Shown piece by piece: positions 15,642 through 26,798 of a stretch of 64,000 bases of DNA. The position numbers were made by a program, and so were the translations under genes. The notes beneath the pieces are model-generated. The model was not told the origin of the DNA and did not search any database. It saw only the letters and a list, made by a program, of their open reading frames with translations. This stretch comes from Ptychodera flava (Eukaryota > Hemichordata > Enteropneusta > Ptychoderidae): assembly GCF_041260155.1 (NCBI RefSeq), contig NC_091930.1, positions 21,753,372 to 21,817,371 on the forward strand, given 5' to 3'. How positions within the stretch are numbered: position 1 is the stretch's first letter; the number at the start of each line of letters is the position of its first letter.

Positions 15642-16315
15642 CTTCTTTCCTCCGAAAACCCACTTTCATAGCTTCTTAAGTATCCCCCATTACGAAAAAC
15701 CGTTACTTTAGACTTGGAGAGATTTACTTCCATGGCCCATTGATGACAAAACGTCTTAAGTTGGTTGATTTTACGTTGCAATCGAATTGGCAAATCGGCT
15801 GAATCGGCTACGTCATCTGCATACATTAGGAGGTCGACAGATGGAAAACGCTCATTTACATAAATACCATCGGACTCTCTACCCAAATAGTTTGACAGTT
15901 CGTTTATGAAGAGTGAAAATAAAAAGGGACTTAACATACACCCTTGTCTGGTGCCAATGCCACAATCAAAGTAATCTGTAAGACCAGAGGAACATTTTAT
16001 ACAGGATTTGTTTTGAGAGTACATCGAACGCAGCACTTTTAAAATTTCACCATGTATCCCGTATGAAATAAGTCTATGCCATAGTAGATCATGATTTACC
16101 CTGTCGAAGGCTTTTGAAAAATCAATGAAAATAACATAGAAGCGACCACCTTTTACAGAAATGTATTTCTGCACAAAAGATTGTAAATTAAATATCTGAT
16201 CTATGGTGGAGTACCCTTTTATGAAACCAACTTTGGATTCGACTATAATTTTGTTATCAGATGCCCACTTCACCAATCTGGAATTTAATATTTTAGTAAA
16301 AAATTTACTGCACAC
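15632..16315 (-). pseudogene. LINE reverse transcriptase core
   Basis: Contains RT block A (FIDFSKAFDRVNH), block B (GTRQGCMLSPFLF) and the catalytic block C (LLMYADDVAD), then the thumb (WAMEVNLSKSKVTVF). The polymerase Asp residues are intact. The frame breaks at both ends: at a run of eight Ts (minus strand) near 16485 and again near 15640. Confidence 0.92.
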
Positions 16316-16428
16316 AGATAATAATGATATGCCTCTGTAATTGTTTACATCATTGGTCGAACCCTTTTTATGAAGTGGACAGATAATACCTTTGCTCCAT
16401 TCAGTAGGGTAGACACCTGAACTGAGGA

Positions 16429-17086
16429 TTAAATTAAAAAGTTTACAGAGATAAGGAGCAATAATTTCGACATCGTGTTTAAAAAAAACTCAGCTGTGAA
16501 ACCATCGGGACTGGGGGATTTATTTGGAAAACTTCTGATGGCTTCTTTGACCTCTATAATTGAAATTGTACTGTTAACTGATGTTAGGGCATTTACTTCA
16601 CATAAACTGCAGTAGTTGTCAACATGTATGTTCAGACATCTTTGGATGTTATCCATGAACTCGGCATCCTGTTCAATACCTCCCCCATCGTGCAGTAAAT
16701 TGTTGAAATAATCAAACCATTTTGTTGGTAATATTTTAGAATGAGATCCTCCAGATTTACCCCGTAGCTGTTTTACAACATTCCAAAAAGACTTAGAGTC
16801 ATTACATAAATCTAACAATTTTTTTCTGCTGATCTTGGTAGGAATTTAATTTGGCTTTACACAGCATTTTATAATCATTCCTAATTAATTTATAGTTTGC
16901 CAGATCTTGATCATTATTGGAAACACGAAATTTCTGTAGAGCTGCAAATTTTTGTTTCCTCAAAACTGTACATTGTTCATCCCACCAAGGTTCATTGGGA
17001 GTTGTTCTGTATTTGGTATTAGTCCCACCAACAGTAGTTTTCATATCTTTGCAAGCTATTGAAATAATGTCATTAAGAGTGTACAA
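16429..17086 (-). pseudogene. LINE ORF2 linker between endonuclease and RT
   Basis: Two overlapping frames (17086-16802 and 16818-16429) carry the pre-RT region, with motifs such as EPWWDEQC and NKSPSPDGFTAEFF. They join only if a one-base slip at an A run near 16822 is allowed. The last block leads into the RT palm across another homopolymer slip. Confidence 0.8.
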
Positions 17087-18155
17087 CGCTCCATTTACAT
17101 TTCTCTTTTTTTATCTCAGAAATGAAATTACTAAAAAGTACAAGACTACTATCATCCTGCAAGTTCATAAACACATCATTAGCCAAGTCTGGTTTCCATG
17201 AGTATTTGATATAAGGTACAACATTTATCCCATTTTCCGCAATCGTTTCAATATTGAAATTCTGATCAAATGTCAACTTACACTGTACGGGAAAGTGATC
17301 AGAAAAATCGGATGTGTCTACAGAGAAATTGTCAATATAATCGAACAATGTACTTAATGCAATAATAAAGTCTACAACACTCGACCCTTGGTTCGCAGTA
17401 CAAGTGAATTCACTATGTTTGTCGTCAATAAAACGACCATTTAACAAATGTATACCAAATTTACCACAGCATTCAATTAAGGTTCTTCCAAAACTGTTTA
17501 CATTTTCATCCTTTGAACACCTTACCTTATTAAAATAATCAATATCATAGTCGAACAAACCGAAAGTATTTACATCAGAGTCACTGGTTACATAATCTTC
17601 AAGGTGTCCAACACGGGCATTAAAATCACCCGCTATGATTACATTTTGATCATTATACTTCGAAAGAATTTCGTCCAGACACTTTTCTAATCTAATAATC
17701 CCGTTTGGTTCGCCATTTTTATAAATTGACGATCCCTCTGGTGAAATGTATACAAACCCAACAATGATGTCGCTCGTCAAACAGAACGCTTCTTTTGACA
17801 GGCTTAAAAATACTGTGTCATCAGCACTGTGAATTTTCTTGACATGTGGGAGCAGATTTGACCTAACAAAAACGCTTACACCACCAGAGAATTTACCTAC
17901 ATTCAAATGGCGACGTCGGAATGTTGAGAAAGTAACATGATCAGAGAGAAATGAGTCAAATTCTGAAGCAGACCTAGCAAACGTTTCACACACTCCAACA
18001 ATATCAAACATAGACAAATAATTTTTTACGGTAAAATTATGTGCATATTTCTTGAGACCGTTCGCATTCCAAGAAGCTAAAGATAAACTAACTTTCTTTG
18101 TAACTTTGTGTTCTTCCAGTCGTTGTCTTTGTGTACGGACCTGGCCGAGTTCCTA
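17073..18155 (-). pseudogene. LINE ORF2 APE-type endonuclease domain
   Basis: The open frame continues directly after the ORF1 amber codon. Motifs in order are SLASWNANGL (metal-binding Asn), VGVCET, GGVSVFVRS, the catalytic IIAGDFNAR, and the terminal SDHFPVQ (catalytic Asp-His). These are hallmark residues of exonuclease/endonuclease/phosphatase-fold LINE nucleases. The frame ends at 17073 by a one-base slip, while the adjacent frame carries on as the linker. Confidence 0.9.
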
Positions 18156-18815
18156 TAGTTTGACGATATTCTGAGTAACTTCATCAAACTTATAACGCAC
18201 ACCATCTATCAGCAATGTATCATATATTAGTGTTGCTCGTTTGCCGTCATCTAGCGCTTTCCGCATATAAGGGGCAAGCTTCCGACGTGTAGCTCTGATG
18301 GCGGGTGAGAAATCCTCTTTCACTTTAAAGGTGGAGTCTCTAAGCATTGTTCTGCCTTTTTGTAGTATAGACGATCGTACCTGGTAAGACAGGAAATTAA
18401 CGATGACGCGTCTAGGGCTGTTACCAGCAAATCGGTCGGGTAGCCGGTGGGCTCTTTCTATTGGCACTGCAGATTCGTCAAATGCGTTCTCAATGTCAAG
18501 CTCATTCTTTAGCATATTCCGCACCTTTTCCTGACACTCTTCCCACGTTTCTCTGCCATTTACATTTTCTGGTATACCTTGAAAAATAAGATTGTTCCGA
18601 CCGCTATGCCCTCTAAGTTTATCGCAGCTCAATTCCACGCGGTCGAATCTTTGTCGTAGTATTTTATTTTCCTCAGCAAGTTTCTGGTAATTTTCTTTGA
18701 GTGTAGATACAGAGCCATTCATACTAGCAAGGTCCTTTCTTACTTCATTCAGCTCAGTTTTTATATCACGCTTGAGAGTTTTCATATCTTTCTGAATGTC
18801 TACTAAAATGTTCAT
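18153..18815 (-). CDS. LINE ORF1 protein (coiled coil plus RNA-binding-type domain)
   Basis: 220 residues from MNILVDIQKDM. The first ~75 residues form a charged heptad-type coiled coil. A conserved middle block follows (NNLIFQGIPEN, IERAHRLPD, RVIVNFLSYQVRSSIL), then a basic C-terminal domain (RATRRKLAPYMRKALDDGKR). This matches the trimeric coiled-coil/RRM/CTD plan of L1-type ORF1 proteins found in many invertebrate LINEs. The frame is also open upstream of this Met toward the 2A region, so translation probably began upstream in the active element. Confidence 0.85.
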   Translation of the reverse strand: MNILVDIQKDMKTLKRDIKTELNEVRKDLASMNGSVSTLKENYQKLAEENKILRQRFDRVELSCDKLRGHSGRNNLIFQGIPENVNGRETWEECQEKVRNMLKNELDIENAFDESAVPIERAHRLPDRFAGNSPRRVIVNFLSYQVRSSILQKGRTMLRDSTFKVKEDFSPAIRATRRKLAPYMRKALDDGKRATLIYDTLLIDGVRYKFDEVTQNIVKL

Positions 18816-18889
18816 TATTTGGCTTTCTTGTGATGACGTACCTGAAGTATGGGAAGGACTTGAAGGTGCACTGCTGGTCGTAGGTGGGA

Positions 18890-19000
18890 TAATTGAACCG
18901 GTTTTAGAAAGAGTTGATTGAAACCTGGTTTCGGGTCCCGGTTCGATTCGATATCGCCGCTCAGCTGTAATATACGGGCAACGTGTGGCGCCGCCATCTC
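18890..19000 (-). pseudogene. LINE N-terminal 2A-like peptide (ribosome-skipping motif), frameshifted
   Basis: Reads MAAPHVARILQLSGDIESN, then RDPKPG. The family consensus is D-[VI]-E-x-N-P-G-P. The DNA here reads AACCGGGACCCG; one fewer C than expected turns NPGP into NRDP and shifts the frame. In the alternative frame the downstream codons join the ORF1 frame. 2A-like sequences at the N-terminus of ORF1 are described in APE-type LINEs of sea urchin and other invertebrates. Confidence 0.7.
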
Positions 19001-19011
19001 TCCCGGCTCGA

Positions 19012-19225
19012 CTGAAGTCACTGCAAAGTTAATAAATTGACAGTTGAAAGTGTTCAGGTTAATGCCAAAGCAAACATTAGTCAATTCATCTAGCATGTCA
19101 GTCTTTCCATTGGCTACCATGCGGTCTTGAATGGTTCGCAGCGTTGTGACTGCCACGTTGGTAGCTAAAAGCACATAGCTCAGAACAATGAATGAGACAG
19201 CACGCACACCTGTAGAACATTTCAT
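19012..19225 (-). pseudogene. Lone claudin-like first exon truncated by a LINE
   Basis: MKCSTGVRAVSFIVLSYVLL gives a TM1 resembling that of the intact claudin-like gene (shared VS-F-V-x-x-YVL-x-A pattern). It is followed by an extracellular-loop-like stretch with two cysteines nine residues apart (NVCFGINLNTFNC). The W and GLW of the claudin signature are not recognisable, so the family call is tentative. The open frame runs straight into the LINE 2A region, and no further exons in this orientation were found between the LINE and the intact claudin-like gene. It could be a disrupted tandem duplicate, or a gene whose other exons were lost. Confidence 0.4.
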
Positions 19226-19344
19226 TACCGTCGGTCCATGTCGTGTTCGGCGTGTACAACGCTAGTGTGACACCTCGCCAACTTTTTGGTTGCGAAAAGC
19301 AGCCTATAATCGCTCTCCATGCAATAATTCCGATACCCATAGTT

Positions 19345-21320
19345 CGAAATCAATTTATACCGCAAATCTCAGTGATTTGAAATTAAACTAGGTGAAATTA
19401 ACTGAAAAAATAGCAACTTTCGACGAGACGATGTTGCTGAACGTCCTCTCCGAATCGAGTCACGTGATCCATTATGTTTCAATTGCGTAGCCAACTTTGG
19501 GCAACTTTCGATCGGGGTTGGGGGATGGGGGTTGGTCGAGGGTGGGCTAACAATTTGAGTTAAATGCAAAATGTTGGGTGTGCCTCCCAGGCGGTAATCA
19601 GTTGGAATCAAACAAAAGCTAATGGCCAAACATTCACACTGGTATGCATTACAGCAAAGTTTTTCTTCCTTTTTTTGCACTCGTCCGTGTCATTTTATAA
19701 ACACTTCAGTGAGCACCTATAATGTTAATGAATATTTTTCAGAAGTGAAAATCAGAACTTGCATTGTTTGTTCCAGTAGGAAGAATTTTAAATTGCAGCG
19801 AATTTAAACGATTTAAAACTATCGAAAGTCGATGGGTTTCAAAGGCTGCGTTCACAAATACTGGTGAGAGGGGTTAGAGGGATTCAGGGGGATTTGAAAA
19901 TTCGGGTGGTAGCTGAGGGGGACTTGAATGTTTTTCTCTGCATATAAAAAGGGGGACCTGAAAATATTTTGGTTCTTTATTATTTTTACAATTTTCAGAT
20001 TCCATACGGTTCTAAAGGTAACGCAATGATAAATGAATAGCATTTTATGCCAGTCAATATTACTATTTTAATAGTAATATTTAAACAAAATTATTTTACG
20101 ACTTTTGAAAAAATCTCAAAATGTATGATGTCATCGAATCGTCACAAGAAAAATAACAATGACAAAGTGTAGCCAGGAATTCACAATTGCATCCTCTCTC
20201 GTGATCGTCATTTTGGAAGCTCTTCAGTTGATTTCCTTGACCTGACCAGAGTAGTCTCAAGTCGGCCTTGACTTTGAAATTCAAAAAAGTCAACTGATAC
20301 ATTTAAAATGAATTAATTTAAGAACCTTGCCTTAGTAATATAGCTTTACAAACTGCTGACAACATTCCTGTGACCACTACAGAATATTTATATGTGCGTC
20401 AAAAAATTTAGTGTCGAACATCTTCCAGCAGAACTGCGCAATACATGTTTGTTTTCCATGCGCGTACATCCCTTGAGAAATCCCACTTTCCACCCCGATG
20501 TCTACCTCGATATCTCCATGAACTTGGAAACGTTAACACTCTGTTAAAAACAAAACATGTTGCAAACAAAACTTTTAGCGTTGACAGAACTTGAAGTGTT
20601 TTTATTCGATTATTCACGTGCTTTGTGTTCTTGTGGAACCGTTTTCCACTTGTACCATGTATGTTGGTATTTTTATATTATTTTTTCAACTTTTAACTTT
20701 TTTTCAACCGTGGTGATCGAATTCGTAGGCGTAACCCTTGCCAACGGACCTGCAGCTACTTGGCTACTGCTGTGAGAACTGAGGACAGAGTATACGTATC
20801 CATTTCGAAAACTATCATTTGACACACATTTATCGTTCTCCTGGGGTATAATGAAAGTTTGTCGATCAACATGACGATGTGTGTTTGTTTCTTGGCAATC
20901 ACAGTTACATGGCAGTCAAATTCCTACAGTTATTGGGAATTATATTATATCATGCTACCATATGCCATTCTGATTGGACGAGACCTCATTCCACCGATGC
21001 TAAAATACTCTTTTAGCATATGATAGTCCGCAGGATCAAATACGCAGATCAGTATATGTTGTACTTTAGTACATTCGTTATATTTTCAAGGTCCCAAATT
21101 AAAATGCCTAATTGATATGAAAAGTTTGTCTTCAAAATTTTAGTTAGAACATAGCTCGGTCAAAAACCAAACCGTAGAGTCGTAACCCATTGAATTTCTA
21201 TGATATCCCATCTGTTTATAACCAGCCAAGACCAGTTAACAGCTTTTAATTGATCATAATACGAACAGAATCACTTGCAGAAATGCTAGTAGAACTACTT
21301 GTATTCATGTACCCACACAT
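19345..21320. other. No gene recognised
   Basis: AT-rich sequence. A G-rich patch (19865-19970) contains repeated GGGGGA(C/T)TTGAA motifs. Only short ORFs are present. Confidence 0.4.
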
Positions 21321-21325
21321 TTTAC

Positions 21326-21348
21326 TTTATTTATTTATTTATTTATTT

Positions 21349-21380
<32 letters not shown>

Positions 21381-21385
21381 TTTGT

Positions 21386-21420
<35 letters not shown>

Positions 21421-21438
21421 CTTACTTATTTATTTATT
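21326..21438. repeat. (TTTA)n microsatellite
   Basis: About 28 TTTA units with a few interruptions. ORFs here encode only YLFI repeats. Confidence 0.96.
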
Positions 21439-21889
21439 GAGCAGCCGAATCGCTGGTAAAGGTACCACTATGGCGTTTTCAGGGCCCGTGTGTGTTTCAT
21501 GGAACACGTACTATTATAGCATTTAAAGTGCGACAAGTTCCGGAGTAGGCACCCTGACGTAGATGTAGTGTAATCAGACATGCGTCATCCGAAATCGCTA
21601 ACTGCACTTCGATAGCTTCAGAGGGTTGACGATTTTTTTATATTTTTCTTTCTCTTCTTTTTAGATAAATGACTAATTTTTCAGAGAAGTTGCATTGTAA
21701 TCACGTTGTTGGAATAAATTTATCTTTTTCCAAAAAGAGGCTTGTAGGACTCCTAATTGTTACAGTATCGAATGCACTCGTTACATTAAGATAGAACACG
21801 CCTCGGGGACAGATATTCGGACTCTCAAACTTTGAAATCTTTTCTGATCTACCGCTTGTTGGGGCTCATTATAAGGCTCGTTTTGAAAA

Positions 21890-22135
21890 TCGAAAATTTA
21901 TCTTCCTTCATTGAGTTAACCCAGGGACAGAGATGGCGGCCATTTTAAAAATGCAAATATCGGTAAATCTTGGGTAATTTGTCTCTCTAGTACCAAAATC
22001 TGTACGGGTACACCCTTATTTTTATTCTTGATTTTGAAAGAGTGTGGTTGAATCATTCATTTTGAGGAAAGTTTGAGCTGGTAGTTTAAATCTTTCATTT
22101 TAAGGCGCATACCACCTTAATACAACATATGGTCC
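21890..22135 (-). repeat. Interspersed repeat, copy 2 (TAAGGT-GCGCCT family)
   Basis: On the minus strand it begins TAAGGTGGTATGCGCCTTAA and later has GACAAATTACCCAAGATTTA, then CGATATTTGCATTT and a GATGGCGGC-containing segment (plus strand). The blocks align in order with 12229-12440. Confidence 0.55.
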
Positions 22136-22896
22136 TAAGTTTGGAGGGCACCTCGCTACGACGGTGTTGACGAAAATCTCTCAACGATGTGGCTTCTTTA
22201 GCGTTGACACATTTTATGTAAACAGTCGATAAAGCTGAACTGTATACCAACCATAGTTTGTTCAGTGATAAGCTGACATCGGACGATCATCAGGCAGGCT
22301 ACAGCACGCGTGGCTGACAGCTAGAGACCAGGATACATCAAAACCAACATATTTAATCGCTCTCTTAGGGTTTAAATATTTCTTATCAGTTAAAACTTTA
22401 CAGTTAAGATTTAAGTTTAGGTACACTGCTAAAGGGACATTATTTGTATCTTTGACTTTTTTTCATTTTTCGATGACTGAAATCCCGGTCAAATCAATGG
22501 GAGACCTAAATTGTGACAGTGGACGGCTTCAAGGATATGTAAAACCACCTTCTTGTTCTTTACGGCAAGGTTTAATGTTGGTAAGGGCGTCTGCGCGATT
22601 GAATCGCCAATGACCAATATTACTACGCATACGTCGATCGACCATCAAAGTACAGCTGGAACGTGAAAGGCCTGTGACCTACATACTAACTTCAGCACAA
22701 CGGATATTGAGGAGCACACGGCGCATAAACAAATGCACGTATCACAAACTACTGTCAAATAGTGAAAGTAAGCAGGGCATTAGCTTGTTAGTTTGATTTT
22801 AGTATGGATGACAAGGACTGTGAAACAAATAAAACCATAGACACAATTGGGTCAATGGTAAAACTAAAACGATGTCAGATTGCTGTGGTATGGAAA

Positions 22897-24272
22897 TCCG
22901 GTCACGACATGCGACATGCGACCTGCGACTTCAAAACTGCGACCTGCGTCCTGCGTGTTTGTCAATCTGCAACCTGCGACTTCTGGGTGCGCTGGCCTAG
23001 CTGCCACCTGCGAGATTGAAACTGCGACCTGCGAGATCACGACCTGATCCATGATTTTAAGTATTTTGTGTTTATTGAGAGTATGAAAAGCAGTCACAAG
23101 TAATATTAGTGATAGGTGGTGTCATTTATGAAAGAGATGAACTTCGATGACACAGCTGTGTTGGCCTACGTGTTGTTCGGTTGCTTCAAAGTCCGGTTTC
23201 AAAGGGACAATGCTCAACTGATCACCGATTTTCATGAATAAAATTTGTTTTGATAGGCCTACTTCAACAAGCATGTTATATATGTTGTTTCCTAAAGTGG
23301 TGGCTATTTCACAGATCGGAATGACCTAGTTTAGGCCGAAAGAAGCATTCTTTGATTGTTGTATACTTCGATTCGGTGACCATGCACCCAACCCAGCCCT
23401 AGACATTATTTATCTCGCAGTTTGTAAGTCGCAGAACGACTGTGGGCCTGCCTGCGAGATGTGACTGTGACTATGACGTACCTGCGACTCAATATAAAAG
23501 GAAAATGAGGGCAACTCCACACAGCTCTACCAAGTTTGTTTAATATTACGATATGGTGAATAAAAGGATCATTGCATTTATTTTGTGCGGAATAGGGCCT
23601 ACATCCCTAGTTTCCATGGTCGTGTGATCTTGATCCCCGGTAAACTGGTTTGTTGATTGAGTGATTCGCCTTACATGTAACGGTGTTTCGGAACCAAAAA
23701 TGGGGTCCCTTCATCAGTCGCTCTCTTGTTTTGTATCCCCTCTGCTTGGTTGTGTGATAGAGTCATCTTCGTTCCGGAAGAGGAGAGGCCAGATTCGTTA
23801 TAACCATACTAGCATCTCTATTTGATGTACAATCGCTACTATCAAATTAATATGTGGGAAAACAAAACAATTCGAGCGACTGATGAAGGAACCGCACTCT
23901 GGTTCCGAAACACCGGTAAGACGAATCACTCTAACACATAACCGGTTCTTTTCCCGGGGACCCAGATCACATGACCAGGGTCCAAAAGCACTATCGATTC
24001 ACCGGTGTGTCGCTATATTTTCTCCGTATCATTATAAAAACCACATTAAACCACATTGATCGATTCAATATACTGCATCACTATCAAAGGTAGAAAACGA
24101 TGACATTGTGTAAAGTTGCTCTCATTTTCTTATATACGCATGTCGCAGTTATGAAGTCGCAGGTTACACCTATAGGTCTAAATGCCGAAGTCGCAGGTCG
24201 CATGTTTCAAACTCGCAGGACGCAGGTCGCAGTTTTGAAGTCGCAGGTCGCATGTCGCATGTCGTGACCGGA
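22897..24272. mobile_element. 1.38-kb TIR element with ~88-bp terminal inverted repeats
   Basis: The first ~60 bases (starting TCCGGTCACGACATGCGAC) recur perfectly as reverse complement at the right end (...GCATGTCGTGACCGGA), with weaker pairing for about 30 bases more. The ends are built of repeated TGCGACCTGCGACTT-type motifs, like clustered transposase-binding sites. There is no transposase ORF. A separate hairpin (23618-23977) lies inside. Flanks share CTGTGGT, but not as a clean duplication, so the superfamily is unassigned. Confidence 0.8.
23618..23977. repeat. Nested inverted repeat, ~105-bp arms
   Basis: The arms 23618-23723 and 23874-23977 are imperfect reverse complements. Shared blocks are GTGATC, GATCCCCGG/CCCCGGG, AGTGATTCG, GGTGTTTCGGAACC and CCTTCATCAGTCGCTC. 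The spacer is about 150 bp. It is probably an older element inserted in, or forming the core of, the surrounding TIR element. Confidence 0.7.
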
Positions 24273-25810
24273 CTGTGGTGATAGTGAAACAGGTACAGAG
24301 TAATGCATTCCTGTGCATTTGATTGTTAGCAAATCTTCGTCAACTTTTAAGATTTTTAGGGCATTTTCTTGCCATTACGTTGGTTCGTTTTACAAACACG
24401 ACATGATCACTTGTTGAACCTGGAAACATCGCACTCGGACTGAACAGTGCACGGTGTGTGTAGCATCGGTGACATTGTGACACTGTGCCGGGCGAGTACT
24501 ATCATTGATACTGCTCGCGATTGGAGTCACCTCTCGACACACAAGATCTGTTTGAATGTTGTTATTCTCTGTGCATCGTGTAATTATTTGTATCAGCTGA
24601 ATCGCATTTCGAACCAAAAGTGAGTACATCGCAATGACAGTTGCCTAGACCCGATCGCTTACGGCCTCCGTGCCTCCGACCCACTCCCAAAAGTGGGCTT
24701 TACGTAAGTTTAGAAGCGCAGCTGAGCACATCGTGTACCTAAGCCCTGCGTACGGCCTCCACGCCGTATAACGCCGGGAACACACAGACCTGTACCCAGG
24801 GCTAATCGTGTACCCAGGCGAGGTGGGTGTGCTTGAAAACGAAACTCAATGCAAGTTTGGGATTAAAATGGCCGGGTTGTTTTTGGTGGAGAAACTGCAC
24901 GCCGCAACCGAGGTGCGGCCAGCGGTTTGGCACAGCCCTGCCACGCAGAGTTAGCTTTCACCCAACAATGTACATGATGTACGTGTCAGTCGCCAAAGTA
25001 CATTGCTTCAATTTCGCGATCACCTCGACAATAACGTGACTGTCTACTGAAGTTAAATATCCCTTCATTTTACTCTGTTTTCACATTTCTATGCCCAAAG
25101 GCTTTGGGCAAGTCTACATATGCATATGGAGGAACAAACGAGACCAAAAAAATCCGCAATTACAGGCCTTGTCGTCGGCTTCTTGCAGCTGGTAGGCATT
25201 TGAAATGCCCATTCTAAAATGTGCTCTGTAGCAGCAAAGAATGGTGTATCTAAGAGCAGGATTGGCCGTCAAGATCTCCATGACAAACTGACCGTCAAAA
25301 TGTAACTGAGCAAACGGAATCGGTAATAGGGAATCCCGAAACTGCAATACTGCGCTTTCGACTGTCACTTCGTGTGGTTTATTTTTTTTTTACACGCGGA
25401 TGCTTACAGCGGTCCTAGATAGCAGTTAGCAGTGTGGTCTGATCGCAGGTCAACCTGCCAACTCTGAGGTTAACAGTAGCCCACCATAAACCTCAGACCC
25501 AAGGTTTTTCTATACGGTGTACGCAAACGGGATGGAAGTTGTCTATGGTCGACCGTTTTTTAGACATCTTTCAGTAAGTCGAATAACATTATCAACTGCT
25601 TGTTTGCAACAATATGAGGTCAAAAGATACAAATAATGTCCCTTTAATACCACAGGCCTGACTTAATACGGTAGTTGTAAATCAGGGAGTTTTCAGCTAT
25701 TGTGTGTGGGGATAGGGGTGGCAGAGGAATTTGAAGGAGATAACATCCAAAAGCATACCCTCAGGGAGGGCAACGTTTTGCATTTGCCTGTGGCAGACCT
25801 ACATGTTTCA

Positions 25811-26318
25811 CCATAGGGGTAGCCTATATGTGTCCGTCCCCAGGGGTGGTAGGTGTTTTGTTGTATTGCTAATAAAGGTTTATTCTACCAACCTTTGGTG
25901 TTTTGGTCTTGCACTGCCCTTTACTGAAAGATTCCGTCGCGTGTCCTACGACCCTTTCGCAGTGCGCCGGAGCGCCCGCACGCGACGGAATCTTTCAGTC
26001 TATGCCCTTGACAATCTTTCGTAAACGTTTTATCAGCATTCTGCATCTATTATCTGACCAGTTTGATTGCCTAATTCGCCAAAGCAAGCAAGGGAGTAAT
26101 TTAGTCTATTATCTGATGAGTTTGAGTGCCTAATTTGCCAAAGCAAGCAAGGGTAAATTACCAATCTGTAAACGCTGTCACCAGATTATCTCCCGATTAA
26201 CTTAGACAAAGTCAACAACGAGCGCACCGCCAAGGTATGCGCTCGTTGTTGACTTTGTTAGCAATACAACAAAACACTACCCATCCCTGGGGACGGACAC
26301 ATAGGCTACCCCCTATGG
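25811..26318. mobile_element. 508-bp MITE with ~60-bp TIRs, two internal hairpins and an internal direct repeat
   Basis: The left end CCATAGGGGTAGCCTATATG through GTTTTGTTGTATTGCTA is matched by the reverse complement at 26260-26318 (about 90% identity). Inside are a hairpin at 25924-25998 (CTGAAAGATTCCGTCGCG arms), a 50-bp direct repeat (26046-26094 and 26104-26153) containing CCAAAGCAAGCAAGGG, and a perfect hairpin at 26206-26259 (ACAAAGTCAACAACGAGCGC arms). No coding sequence. Confidence 0.78.
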
Positions 26319-26388
26319 TTCCACATTCGCAATTTGCTGTTTTACTCTGTTGAGAAACTTTTCACAAGATTCCCAAATAGCTGTCCAG

Positions 26389-26500
26389 CAATACATGAAT
26401 TTCATCTCATCAGTTTAATACACTGTGTTAACTATGGATCAATACATGATTTTTATCTCATCAGTTTAATTCACTATGTTAACTATGGATCAATACATGC
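26389..26500. repeat. Two-copy direct repeat, ~56 bp
   Basis: CAATACATGA...ATCTCATCAGTTTAAT.CACT.TGTTAACTATGGAT occurs twice in tandem, followed by the start of a third copy (CAATACATG). It sits just outside the MITE at 25811-26318. Confidence 0.75.
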
Positions 26501-26798
26501 ACAAAAATAACAGCATACAAAGGACCAACTAAAGGTATTATTAACACCATTTTGATAAAAAAATGAGAATAAACCATACATATCTATTGAGTTTATTTTT
26601 ATTTTTATTTTTATTTTATTAATAATGACTTCCACAGCCGAGGCCATTTATGGAAGACTGTTAGTAAAAATACAGATACAGAGTTAAAACATGAAGACAA
26701 GACGAACAAACTTTAACAAATACTGAGAAAACAATGTTTTAAAACATTTTTAAAACCATTTAAATTTACAGAAAAGGGATCAATGTCATTGTATTCGT

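Larger units (their letters stand above)
14421..19010 (-). mobile_element. Near-full-length APE-type LINE (non-LTR retrotransposon), inactivated
   Basis: Read on the minus strand the order is: 2A-like N-terminus (near 18950), coiled-coil ORF1, an amber stop, APE endonuclease, reverse transcriptase, a C-terminal Cys/His motif and a short TATTAC repeat as 3' tail (14421-14442). The RT blocks (FIDFSKAFDRVNH, GTRQGCMLSPFLF, YADDV) place it broadly near the CR1/L2/jockey group; the clade is not settled. About four single-base frameshifts break ORF2 and one breaks the 2A region. The 5' end is taken where similarity to a claudin-like exon stops (about 19010). No target duplication was identified. 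Confidence 0.88.

Noticed and set aside
19098..19340. Minus-strand ORF starting MGIGIIAWRAIIG
   Set aside because: Overlaps the claudin-like exon in another frame, with no domain support.
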